Assembly: GCA_013043945.1 (NCBI GenBank)
Contig: JABEUW010000234.1
Coordinates: forward strand, 1-6,408
From: Vulcanimicrobiota bacterium
Lineage (GTDB): Bacteria; Vulcanimicrobiota; Vulcanimicrobiia; Vulcanimicrobiales; Vulcanimicrobiaceae
Length of the DNA: 6,408 nt
Reading direction: 5' to 3'
Shown: positions 1 through 5,449 of the stretch, one piece after another
Layout: every line of letters begins with the position of its first letter
Position numbering within the stretch: position 1 is the stretch's first letter
Translations under genes and position numbers: made by a program
Notes under the pieces: model-generated
What the model saw: the letters and a program-made list of their open reading frames with translations, nothing else
Databases searched by the model: none
Told to the model about the DNA's origin: nothing

Positions 1-739
1 CCAAACGGGCGCCGGGTGCCTCGAGCGAGGTTTCGCGATCCCGGAGAATGAGCCCGGCACCGAAATCGGCGCTGGCAAGAACGATCGATCCGTCGCGGCC
101 GACATGCGAGACGGCGCTTTCGAGAGCGATGCTATCGCTACCGACCTGCTGCGCGGTTGCGAAGTGCAGGTGGGCGCGTTCTTCGACGATCAGTTCGCTG
201 GTGCCGACGACGAAGGAGCCGGCGGCGCTTTGGAATTCGACGATGACGGTCGCGCGGGCGCCGGCCTCCAAGAGAACGAGCGTACGCGGAAATGCCGACG
301 ACGCTCCGATGCGATAGGCAATACGGATTGGTTCGGCGACATCGTACTCTGCGGGAACGTGAACGAGTGCTCCAAAGGAGCTCAGCCCCATGGCGAGCGC
401 GCCGAATTTCGAGCGCTCGATATCGACGAGGCGAGTGATGCGTGCGAGCGTCTCGGCGTGTTCGCGCGCGGCCGTCGCGAGCGGAAGAGCGATCGCGCGA
501 CCGAGCGATCCGGTGAAGCTCACCTCATGCTCGGCATCGACTCCGGAGCTCGGATCGAACGCAAGTGCATCGAGATCGATCTTCCAGCGACGGTTGGGGC
601 GCGTGCGCCCGGAGCCGTTGGTGAGATAGAGATCGACCGCTCGCGAGCGCATGGCGTGCGAGAGGATGCGTGCGTCTCCCGCGTTGGCGGCACTCTGCAG
701 GCGATCGCGGGTCGGCGGAGCGAGAACGCCTTCAGGCAC
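1..739 (-). CDS. sufD: SufD-type Fe-S cluster assembly protein, 3' part beyond window
   Basis: The open frame starts at GTG 739-737 and continues without a stop to the window edge (246 codons), so the C-terminal half is missing; family members are usually somewhat over 400 residues. SufD is the partner of SufC and SufB in the cytosolic SufBCD scaffold that builds and releases Fe-S clusters. The N-terminus has the SufD-like pattern of a short helical region, then P48-x3-W52-K-I-D-L-x-x-L, which resembles the 'ENWKYT' region of known SufD. From about residue 110 the SufBD beta-helix domain begins: KFGALAMGLSSFGALVHVP, then RTLVLLEAGARATVIVE and a QQVG segment near 197. The start overlaps the sufC stop by 8 nt (GTGCCTGA), with GAGG 9 nt upstream, so the two are translationally coupled. 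SufB is the main alternative; the N-terminal WK motif and the order after sufC favour SufD. The family is sure; SufD over SufB is likely. Confidence 0.87.
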   Translation of the reverse strand, partial: MPEGVLAPPTRDRLQSAANAGDARILSHAMRSRAVDLYLTNGSGRTRPNRRWKIDLDALAFDPSSGVDAEHEVSFTGSLGRAIALPLATAAREHAETLARITRLVDIERSKFGALAMGLSSFGALVHVPAEYDVAEPIRIAYRIGASSAFPRTLVLLEAGARATVIVEFQSAAGSFVVGTSELIVEERAHLHFATAQQVGSDSIALESAVSHVGRDGSIVLASADFGAGLILRDRETSLEAPGARL

Positions 740-1505
740 GCGCACCGACCTCATCGCGAATGCCGTCGTAGCCTTCGCGTTCGATGCGCTCGGCGAGGTC
801 GTGAGCGCCGGTGAGCACGATGCGCCCATCCATCATGACGTGGACGACATCGGGGGTCACGTATTTAAGAATGCGGGGATAGTGGGTGATGATCAGCATG
901 CCCGCTTGGCGCCCCTCTTCGCTCGCGCGCAGCGCGCCGATGGAGTCGCCGACGGCGCGCAGCGCGTCGACATCGAGCCCCGAGTCGGTTTCGTCGAGGA
1001 TTGCGTATTTCGGCGCGAGCATCGCCATCTGGAGCATTTCGAGGCGCTTTTTTTCACCGCCTGAGAAGCCGTCGTTGAGATAGCGGCCCATGAACGAAGG
1101 GTCCATGCCCAAGATCTCCATCTTTTCGACGAGCATCGCGCGGAAGGCCGCCGGAGCGAGCGAGCCCGGGCGAACCGCTTGGCGAGCGGCGTGAAGGAAG
1201 TTGGCGACCTTTACGCCGGGGATCGCTGCGGGGTACTGAAACGAGAGAAAGAGCCCCGCCCGCGCCCGCTTTTCAGGGGTGAGTTCGAGCAAGGAGGCAC
1301 CATCGAGCATCGCGCTTCCGGCGGTGACCTGGTAATGCGGGTGCCCGGCCAACGAAAGGGCGAGCGTTGACTTCCCGCTGCCGTTCGGGCCCATGAGGGC
1401 GTGGATCTTCCCAGGCTCGACGACGAGGTCGATACCGCGGAGAATCTCGGTATTTTCAACGGTCGCGCGCAACCCTGCGACGCGTAAACCCATAGTTTCG
1501 CTCAC
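732..1505 (-). CDS. sufC: SufC, ATPase subunit of the SufBCD Fe-S assembly complex
   Basis: This is a soluble ABC-type ATPase that binds SufB and SufD and drives the conformational change needed for cluster assembly. All ABC motifs are visible (numbered from the TTG at 1511): Walker A GPNGSGKST at 41-49, Q-loop Q92 in FLSFQYP, the signature FSGGEKKR at 149-156, Walker B AILDETDSGLD with D173 and E174, and switch histidine H210 in ITHYPR. The NDGFSGGEKKR and ETDSGLD wording is typical of SufC rather than of transport ATPases. I chose GTG 1505 (257 aa) because AGG lies 6 nt upstream; the TTG at 1511 (259 aa) sits directly on that AGG, and ATG 1493 is a further option. It is the first gene of its transcript, with a good sigma70-like promoter upstream, and it overlaps sufD. 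No sufB lies upstream of it. Confidence 0.96.
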   Translation of the reverse strand: MSETMGLRVAGLRATVENTEILRGIDLVVEPGKIHALMGPNGSGKSTLALSLAGHPHYQVTAGSAMLDGASLLELTPEKRARAGLFLSFQYPAAIPGVKVANFLHAARQAVRPGSLAPAAFRAMLVEKMEILGMDPSFMGRYLNDGFSGGEKKRLEMLQMAMLAPKYAILDETDSGLDVDALRAVGDSIGALRASEEGRQAGMLIITHYPRILKYVTPDVVHVMMDGRIVLTGAHDLAERIEREGYDGIRDEVGARA

Positions 1506-1553
1506 TGCCAACCTGCTCCCGATCTGGGTGGATACGTGCTGTACTCTCCGAAT

Positions 1554-1582
1554 ATCGTAGCCTCGCTTTCCTAGAAAGTCAA
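1554..1582 (-). promoter_or_regulatory. Predicted sigma70-like promoter of sufCD
   Basis: Read on the minus strand, TTGACT (1582-1577) is separated by exactly 17 nt from TACGAT (1559-1554), matching -35 and -10 consensus at 5/6 and 4/6 positions. Initiation would fall near 1547, giving a leader of about 42 nt before the GTG of sufC. The -35 box lies inside the inverted repeat at 1567-1587, so a bound repressor would block it. This is pattern matching only. Confidence 0.6.
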
Positions 1583-1603
1583 GGAAAAACTTTACTATCT
1601 AGG
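1567..1603. promoter_or_regulatory. Candidate SufR operator: nested inverted repeats between the divergent promoters
   Basis: Three inverted repeats interlock here. TTTCCT (1567-1572) pairs with AGGAAA (1582-1587) across 9 nt, AAAGT (1575-1579) pairs with ACTTT (1589-1593) across 9 nt, and CCTAGA (1570-1575) pairs with TCTAGG (1598-1603). The first covers the sufC -35 box; the others reach the putative sufR -35 box at 1591. Known SufR-type repressors bind dyads in the divergent sufR-suf region; the exact motif here differs from those I know, so assignment to SufR is inference from position. Confidence 0.45.
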
Positions 1604-1619
1604 TCGCACATGCTAGAAT
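1591..1619 (+). promoter_or_regulatory. Predicted sigma70-like promoter of sufR and the IscU-like gene
   Basis: TTTACT (1591-1596), 17 nt, then TAGAAT (1614-1619) fits a sigma70-type promoter at 4/6 and 5/6 positions. Transcription would start about 7 nt after the -10, near 1626, only about 3 nt before the sufR ATG at 1629. The mRNA would therefore be leaderless or nearly so. The -10 contains one CTAG and is flanked by CTAGA-N6-TCTAG (1613-1628). Confidence 0.5.
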
Positions 1620-1628
1620 CCGCTCTAG

Positions 1629-2273
1629 ATGCACGCAGATCGTTTCTTCCAGAGTACCCGAGGGCGGATCGTTGAAGAGCTGCGCCGGCGCGGGAGCGCC
1701 TCGGCGGCAGATCTCGCTGCCTCCTTCAATCTCTCCCCGAACGCCGTGCGCCAGCAGCTCATCGTTCTCGAACGCGACGGCCTCGTCGTCGAGCGCTCCG
1801 TGCGCCGCGGCCCCACGAAGCCGACGCTGGAGTTCTCGCTCACCCCGCTCGCCGATCGCTATTTTCCGCAGGCCTACGACCGCATGCTCTCCGCCGTTCT
1901 TCGGGAGTTGCGCGAACAGCATGGCCCCGAGGCGGTCGAGCGCCTCTTCGACGGCATCGCGGAGCGGACGCTTGCAAAGGTGCGGGAGCGCATTACCGGC
2001 GACGATACGCACGAGCGCGCCGCGCAGCTTGGCGATGTTTTGCGCGAGCAAGGAGTATCGGCGACCGTCAATCTCATCGAGGGCGGCGTCGAATTGCGCG
2101 AGCATCATTGCCCGTACTCCGAGGTCGCGAAAGAGAACCCCGAGGTCTGCAGCGTGATCCATCGCGTCATCGATGAAACGATCGGCGAACACGCCCAGAC
2201 CGAATCGATTGCAACCGGCGGACGCGAGTGCCGGTTCGAAGTTCGTACGGCCTCGGCCGTCGCCGCCCCATAA
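1629..2273 (+). CDS. sufR: SufR-type Fe-S-sensing transcriptional regulator
   Basis: A 214-residue regulator. Residues about 8-70 form a winged helix-turn-helix: RGRIVEELRRRGSASAADLA, recognition helix SPNAVRQQLIVLERDGLV, then a wing containing RRGPTKPTLEFSLT. The C-terminal half has the cluster-binding signature of the SufR family: C161-P-Y-x9-P-E-x-C174, then G-G-R-E-C201-R-F-E-V. Family members bind an Fe-S cluster through such cysteines and repress suf genes when clusters are plentiful. Only three cysteines are present (C-x12-C-x26-C), whereas cyanobacterial SufR has four. It is divergent from sufCD across about 120 bp, the classic arrangement for such a regulator, and probably represses itself too. 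No Shine-Dalgarno sequence precedes the ATG; the predicted promoter suggests a leaderless message. It ends in TAA, 20 nt before the IscU-like gene. Family assignment is strong; target control is inferred from the layout. Confidence 0.9.
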   Translation: MHADRFFQSTRGRIVEELRRRGSASAADLAASFNLSPNAVRQQLIVLERDGLVVERSVRRGPTKPTLEFSLTPLADRYFPQAYDRMLSAVLRELREQHGPEAVERLFDGIAERTLAKVRERITGDDTHERAAQLGDVLREQGVSATVNLIEGGVELREHHCPYSEVAKENPEVCSVIHRVIDETIGEHAQTESIATGGRECRFEVRTASAVAAP

Positions 2274-2293
2274 GAGAAAGCGAAGAGATCGGA

Positions 2294-2794
2294 ATGGATT
2301 TTCCAAAATTTCAACGGCTGGTTGAAGAACGACGCGGGTTCCGCACGATGGATGACGCGACCGCGAGTGGTGAGTATTTCAGCGACTCTTGCGGTGATAT
2401 GTATAATTTCTTTCTCAAGGTCGCACCGGGCGCGGTAATCGAGGATATTACCTATTTTACGACCGGGTGTGGATTCGGGACCGCGACCTGCAGCTTGGTC
2501 GTCGATCTCGTGCGCGGGCGTACGATCGAACAAGCCGCCGCGTTGAGCACCGAGGAGATCGAGGCCGCGCTCGACGGGTATCCGGAGAAGAAAAAAGATT
2601 ATCCGGAGCGAGCGATCGAGGCGCTGCACGTGGCGATCGCCGATTATCGTGCGAAGGTTGCCGCCGGGACGATTCCCGACTATGCCGCGATGCCCGCGAT
2701 GCCCGCGCAGCCGCGCGCCGCGCGCGACCTCGAACCCGTCGCGCCGGCGGCGGCGGCCCCCGTCGATGAAAAAGTCTTAATCCGACTCCATTAG
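2294..2794 (+). CDS. IscU/NifU-N-like Fe-S scaffold-family protein lacking the third cluster cysteine
   Basis: A 166-residue protein. Residues about 28-118 follow the IscU/NifU N-terminal fold: DSCGDMYNFFLKV (C33, D35), the ITYFTTGCGFGTATCS turn (C59, plus extra C66), a helix VVDLVRGRTIEQA, and RAIEALHVAIADY at 106-118, close to the C-terminal helix of IscU. IscU proteins use three cysteines and an Asp to hold a nascent cluster or zinc. Here the third, in the usual HCS motif, aligns with Y103 in KKKDYPE. C66 in the GCGxGxATCS loop might compensate. Residues about 128-156 are an Ala/Pro-rich tail with a duplicated MPA, absent from ordinary IscU. The ATG at 2294 starts the conserved part; an upstream ATG at 2228 lies inside sufR and adds nothing family-like. 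The 20-nt gap to sufR implies one operon and regulation by Fe-S status. Whether it is a scaffold, carrier or other partner of SufBCD is unknown. Confidence 0.87.
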   Translation: MDFPKFQRLVEERRGFRTMDDATASGEYFSDSCGDMYNFFLKVAPGAVIEDITYFTTGCGFGTATCSLVVDLVRGRTIEQAAALSTEEIEAALDGYPEKKKDYPERAIEALHVAIADYRAKVAAGTIPDYAAMPAMPAQPRAARDLEPVAPAAAAPVDEKVLIRLH

Positions 2795-2820
2795 CGCGCG
2801 TCCTACAACCACGAAATGCC

Positions 2821-2879
2821 CCTCGATACGCCGCTTGCAGCGGCTACTCGGCGTGACAATGCGCTGCCCACTCGGCGTG
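2821..2879. repeat. Imperfect palindrome plus a 10-bp direct repeat in the convergent intergenic region
   Basis: GCCGCT (2830-2835), loop TGC, AGCGGC (2839-2844) forms a perfect 6-bp stem. It is flanked by CTCGATAC on the left and TACTCGG on the right, which extend the dyad imperfectly. ACTCGGCGTG occurs at 2846-2855 and again at 2870-2879, a 24-nt period. The element sits between two converging genes (stops at 2794 and 2888). It could be a REP-like intergenic repeat or help end transcription on both strands, but there is no T-run, so it is not a canonical intrinsic terminator. Confidence 0.5.
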
Positions 2880-2887
2880 CTGCGCGT

Positions 2888-3526
2888 TTACGAATGCGCT
2901 AAATAGGGATTCGTACGTCGCTCGTGGCCGATCGTGGTCGATGGCCCATGTCCCGGCACGACGAGCGTGTTGTCGTCGAAGACGAGCAGTTTTCGTTCGA
3001 TCGAATCGACGATATCCTCCATCGAGGTACCGCCCAAATCCCACCGTCCGATCGATCCGGCGAAGAGCGTATCGCCGGTAAAGATGGTGCTATCCCCTTC
3101 GGTTGCGAGCGAGAAACTGACGCTTCCCGGGGTGTGCCCCGGCGTGTGAAGGACTTCGAGCGCGAGGGAGCCGACGACGAGACGGTCGCCGTCGAGGAGA
3201 TCGCCATCGAGTCGAACGGGCTCCGACATCGAGAAGCCGAAGGCGCGGACCAACGCGGGTTGCGCGTGGTAGATCGGCAGATCCGCCGGGTGCAAAAGGG
3301 CGAGCGCCCCGGTGCGTTCGCGCAATCCGCCGACATCGGCGATATGATCGAAGTGGGCGTGCGTGTGCACGAGATAGCGAGCGCGCAAGCCCCGAGCGGC
3401 GAGGCGTTGCAGAACCTCTTCGCGCCCGTCGCCGCCGTCGATAACGATCGCTTCCCCCGTCCTCTCGTCGCCGAGGATCGTGGCGTTGCAGGAGAGCGCT
3501 CCGACCGGAAAACTCTCGACGATCAC
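2888..3526 (-). CDS. Metallo-beta-lactamase-fold hydrolase, glyoxalase II-like
   Basis: A 212-residue single-domain MBL-fold enzyme, probably a cytosolic thioester or ester hydrolase like the short glyoxalase II (YcbL/GloB-type) proteins. The metal-binding motif T55-H-A-H-F-D-H61 is complete, with further ligands H131 in HTPGHTPGS, D152 in FTGDTLFAGSIGR, and H193 in VPGHGP near the C-terminus. The FAGSIGRWDL segment is characteristic of this subfamily. There is no signal peptide, and the C-terminal helical domain of eukaryotic-type glyoxalase II is absent, as is usual for the short bacterial form. The GTG start (3526-3524) overlaps the stop of the flavin reductase gene as GTGA, so it is the last gene of a coupled three-gene operon. 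It ends in TAA. The substrate cannot be read from the sequence. Confidence 0.92.
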   Translation of the reverse strand: MIVESFPVGALSCNATILGDERTGEAIVIDGGDGREEVLQRLAARGLRARYLVHTHAHFDHIADVGGLRERTGALALLHPADLPIYHAQPALVRAFGFSMSEPVRLDGDLLDGDRLVVGSLALEVLHTPGHTPGSVSFSLATEGDSTIFTGDTLFAGSIGRWDLGGTSMEDIVDSIERKLLVFDDNTLVVPGHGPSTTIGHERRTNPYLAHS

Positions 3527-4023
3527 GAGACGCGCTCGAGCGCGAAGGAACGAAACGCGCCGTCAAAATAGCCGAGCGGCTCTCCAGGGCGGTGTGCGGC
3601 TCGCTCGACCTCGGCGATGAAGATCGAGTGCGATCCAATAGCGTGCTCTTGAGAGACGGCGCATTCGAAGTGTGCGATCGCACCGGTGATGAGAGGGATC
3701 CCTTCGATCCCGCGCTCGGTGGCGAGGCCCTCGAATTGCAGCTCCCGCCGTTTGCCCGAAAAACGCTCCGCGATCTCGCGCTGCTCGGCGGCGAGGACGT
3801 TGAGCGCGAAGCGCCGTGAATGTGCGATGTAGAGATAACTACGCGCTTGGCGGTTCACGCAGACGAGCAACGTTGGCGGCTCCAGCGATACGCTGGTGAA
3901 CGCGCTGATCGTTATGCCGCGCGCTTCGCCCTCGCGGACGGCGGTGACGACGGCGACTCCGGTCGGTACGCACCGCAGCGCCGAACGCGTTGCATGCGCG
4001 AGCTCGAGCTCGCGGTCGTTCAC
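3523..4023 (-). CDS. Flavin-reductase-like FMN-binding domain protein
   Basis: A 166-residue single-domain protein of the flavin reductase-like family, whose members bind FMN or FAD and often supply reduced flavin to a monooxygenase. Family motifs run in order: P20-TGVAVVTA near the N-terminus, GITISAFTSVSLEPPTLLVCV at 36-56, RFALNVLAAEQREIAERFSG at 71-90, FEC at 119-121, and HSIFIAEVE at 132-140. A closing YFDGAFRSF matches the usual C-terminal 'Y..g.Y..l' signature. The GTG start (4023-4021) overlaps the methyltransferase stop as GTGA, and its own TGA overlaps the GTG of the MBL gene the same way. No monooxygenase partner lies in the window, so it may be a stand-alone FMN protein. Family secure, role unknown. 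Confidence 0.9.
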   Translation of the reverse strand: MNDRELELAHATRSALRCVPTGVAVVTAVREGEARGITISAFTSVSLEPPTLLVCVNRQARSYLYIAHSRRFALNVLAAEQREIAERFSGKRRELQFEGLATERGIEGIPLITGAIAHFECAVSQEHAIGSHSIFIAEVERAAHRPGEPLGYFDGAFRSFALERVS

Positions 4024-4715
4024 CGAATGCGGGCTCCGATACCGATGCCGTTTCCGAGCGCGAGGATCGTCGCGTCGAGATCGGGGTGGCTGAGAAAGCG
4101 CTCGTTAAAGGCGCGGATCGCGCGCTCGTCCTCACTGTCGCTTTTTGCGGGAGCTTCGGCGACATTGCCGAGCAAGCAATCGTCTACCACGATAAGTCCC
4201 GAGCGTTTTAACATCGGTACCACCAAATCGAGATAATCGATATACTCCGGTTTGCGAGCGTCGAGAAAAACGATATCGAGATTCCGGTGTCCGAAATTGG
4301 GCAGTAGCTCGAGCGCGCTCTGGTTGAAGAGGGTGATGTAATCGCCCTCCCCCGAGCGCTGAAAATACGAGAGGGCGACCTCGGTCCGTTCGACATCGGT
4401 GTCGAGCGTCCAAATCTTTCCCATCGGCGGCTGGGCGAAGGCCATCCATAAGGTTGCATAGCCGTATCCCGTCCCGATCTCCAAAATACGATTGGCCTGC
4501 ATCGCATGGACGAGGGTGGAGAGCAAGCGCCCGGTGTCGCGGGAGACCAGTGGGACCCCATCCTTACGCGCGTGCTGCTCGAGTTCGAGCAAGAGCGCGT
4601 GGATCGGAGGGTGCACGTTCTCGAGATAGGTTATCGCATCAGCCACCTCGCGACGCTTCGCGCTTTGCGCCGAATCGGCCCGCTTGGCCGGCTCGGGCGG
4701 GAGGCCGCACGCCAT
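4020..4715 (-). CDS. Class I SAM-dependent O-methyltransferase, COMT/CCoAOMT-like
   Basis: A 231-residue methyltransferase of the small O-methyltransferase family. Motif I, which binds S-adenosylmethionine, is ILEIGTGYGYATLW at 77-90, with TLDTD at 103-107 as the acidic residue after strand 2. LDIVFLDARKPEY at 146-158 and LIVVDDCLLGNV at 174-185 carry the aspartates (D152, D178/D179) that hold the divalent metal in catechol-type enzymes. PLVSRDTGRLLSTL at 55-68 is the usual N-terminal signature. The acceptor is unknown. The ATG at 4715 lacks a clear ribosome binding site and gives about 20 low-complexity residues, so the true start may be downstream, for example GTG at 4646. It is the first gene of the coupled operon with flavin reductase and MBL hydrolase, and only 23 nt separate it from the divergent LON-domain gene. 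Confidence 0.9.
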   Translation of the reverse strand: MACGLPPEPAKRADSAQSAKRREVADAITYLENVHPPIHALLLELEQHARKDGVPLVSRDTGRLLSTLVHAMQANRILEIGTGYGYATLWMAFAQPPMGKIWTLDTDVERTEVALSYFQRSGEGDYITLFNQSALELLPNFGHRNLDIVFLDARKPEYIDYLDLVVPMLKRSGLIVVDDCLLGNVAEAPAKSDSEDERAIRAFNERFLSHPDLDATILALGNGIGIGARIR

Positions 4716-4738
4716 CGGGGGCGAACGCCTCTCAGCCC

Positions 4739-5449
4739 ATGATTGCGAGGCTGCGCCTCTTTCCGCTTCATGCGGTGCTCTTTCCGGGGGCAGCGCTCAA
4801 TCTTCATATTTTCGAACCACGGTACCGTCAGATGATCGCGGAGTGCCTCGCGACCGGCGAAGGGTTTGGGGTCGCAGCGATCGCCGATGGAGCCGAAGCC
4901 GGCGATCCCCAGGTAATCCCGCACGAGGTCGGCACGATCGCCGAAATTGCTACGGCACATGAATTGCCGCTCGGTCGTTATTTTATTCAAACGATCGGCA
5001 CCTAACGATTTCGCATCCTCGAGGTGCTCGAACGCGAGCCGTATCTCGTCGTGCGCGCCGAAATATTCGAAGAAGCGCCGTCTTCGCGCGGGCTCGATGC
5101 GCTCGCCGATCGCTTGCACGTTGCGTTCGAAGAATATCTCGCGCTGATCGTCGAGTACTCCGGGAACGAATTGGGAACCGATCCTCCGGAGGATCCGGCC
5201 GCGTTCTCGTTTTTCGTCGCCGACGCACTGCGCGTCTCCGAGAGCATCAAGCAGCGATTGCTCGAACTCACCGAGACGGAGATTCGCCTGCGCGCCGAGA
5301 TCGACGTGCTCGAACGTTTGTTACCGCAGCTCCGCCGCGTCGTGGAGCGGCGTCGCGCCGAGATCGAGTTGCGTCGGGCGCGCGGCGAAGATATTTTCCA
5401 CCGCACCGCTCCCGACCCGTTGTTGGGAACCTACTTCAGTTTGAATTAG
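4739..5449 (+). pseudogene. LON substrate-binding-domain protein split by an in-frame TAA at codon 89
   Basis: The N-terminal half (88 codons from ATG 4739) reads as a LON substrate-binding domain: LFPLHAVLFPGAALNLHIFEPRYRQMI, then HEVGTIAEIATAHELPLGRYFIQTIGT. A TAA follows at 5003-5005, and the same frame resumes with RFRILEVLEREPYLVVRAEIFEE, exactly the conserved continuation (G-x-x-RF-R-I). The rest (147 codons) is intact and ends at TAG 5447-5449 with the helical bundle typical of the domain. The total of about 236 residues fits stand-alone LON-domain proteins, which lack the Lon ATPase and protease parts and have no well-defined function. No credible restart exists just after the stop; the nearest GTG (5024) has no ribosome binding site. 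One substitution in one codon (from GAA, CAA or AAA, for example) explains it. Recent nonsense mutation or sequence error is likeliest; readthrough is possible. Confidence 0.85.

Noticed and set aside
104..814. Long plus-strand open frame over the sufD region
   Set aside because: It is antisense to the clear SufD and SufC reading frames, rich in Arg and Glu, and resembles no protein family; GC-rich coding DNA commonly produces such frames.
2228..2293. Extended start for the IscU-like gene at ATG 2228
   Set aside because: The extra 22 residues overlap the end of sufR in another frame and are unlike the family; ATG 2294 opens directly into the conserved region.
1599..2306. 235-codon minus-strand frame opposite sufR
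   Set aside because: The plus strand encodes a recognisable SufR-type protein with a winged helix and conserved cysteines; the antisense frame has no recognisable motif.
2687..2704. Tandem 9-bp repeat GCGATGCCC in the IscU-like gene
   Set aside because: Two copies only, encoding a duplicated MPA in a low-complexity tail; replication slippage in a linker is enough to explain it.
2830..2844. Intrinsic terminator
   Set aside because: The stem is only 6 bp with a 3-nt loop and there is no T-run on either side, so I list it as a repeat rather than a terminator.
5024..5449. Independent gene starting at GTG 5024
   Set aside because: It continues the LON domain in the same frame right after the TAA and has no ribosome binding site, so it is the second half of one broken gene.
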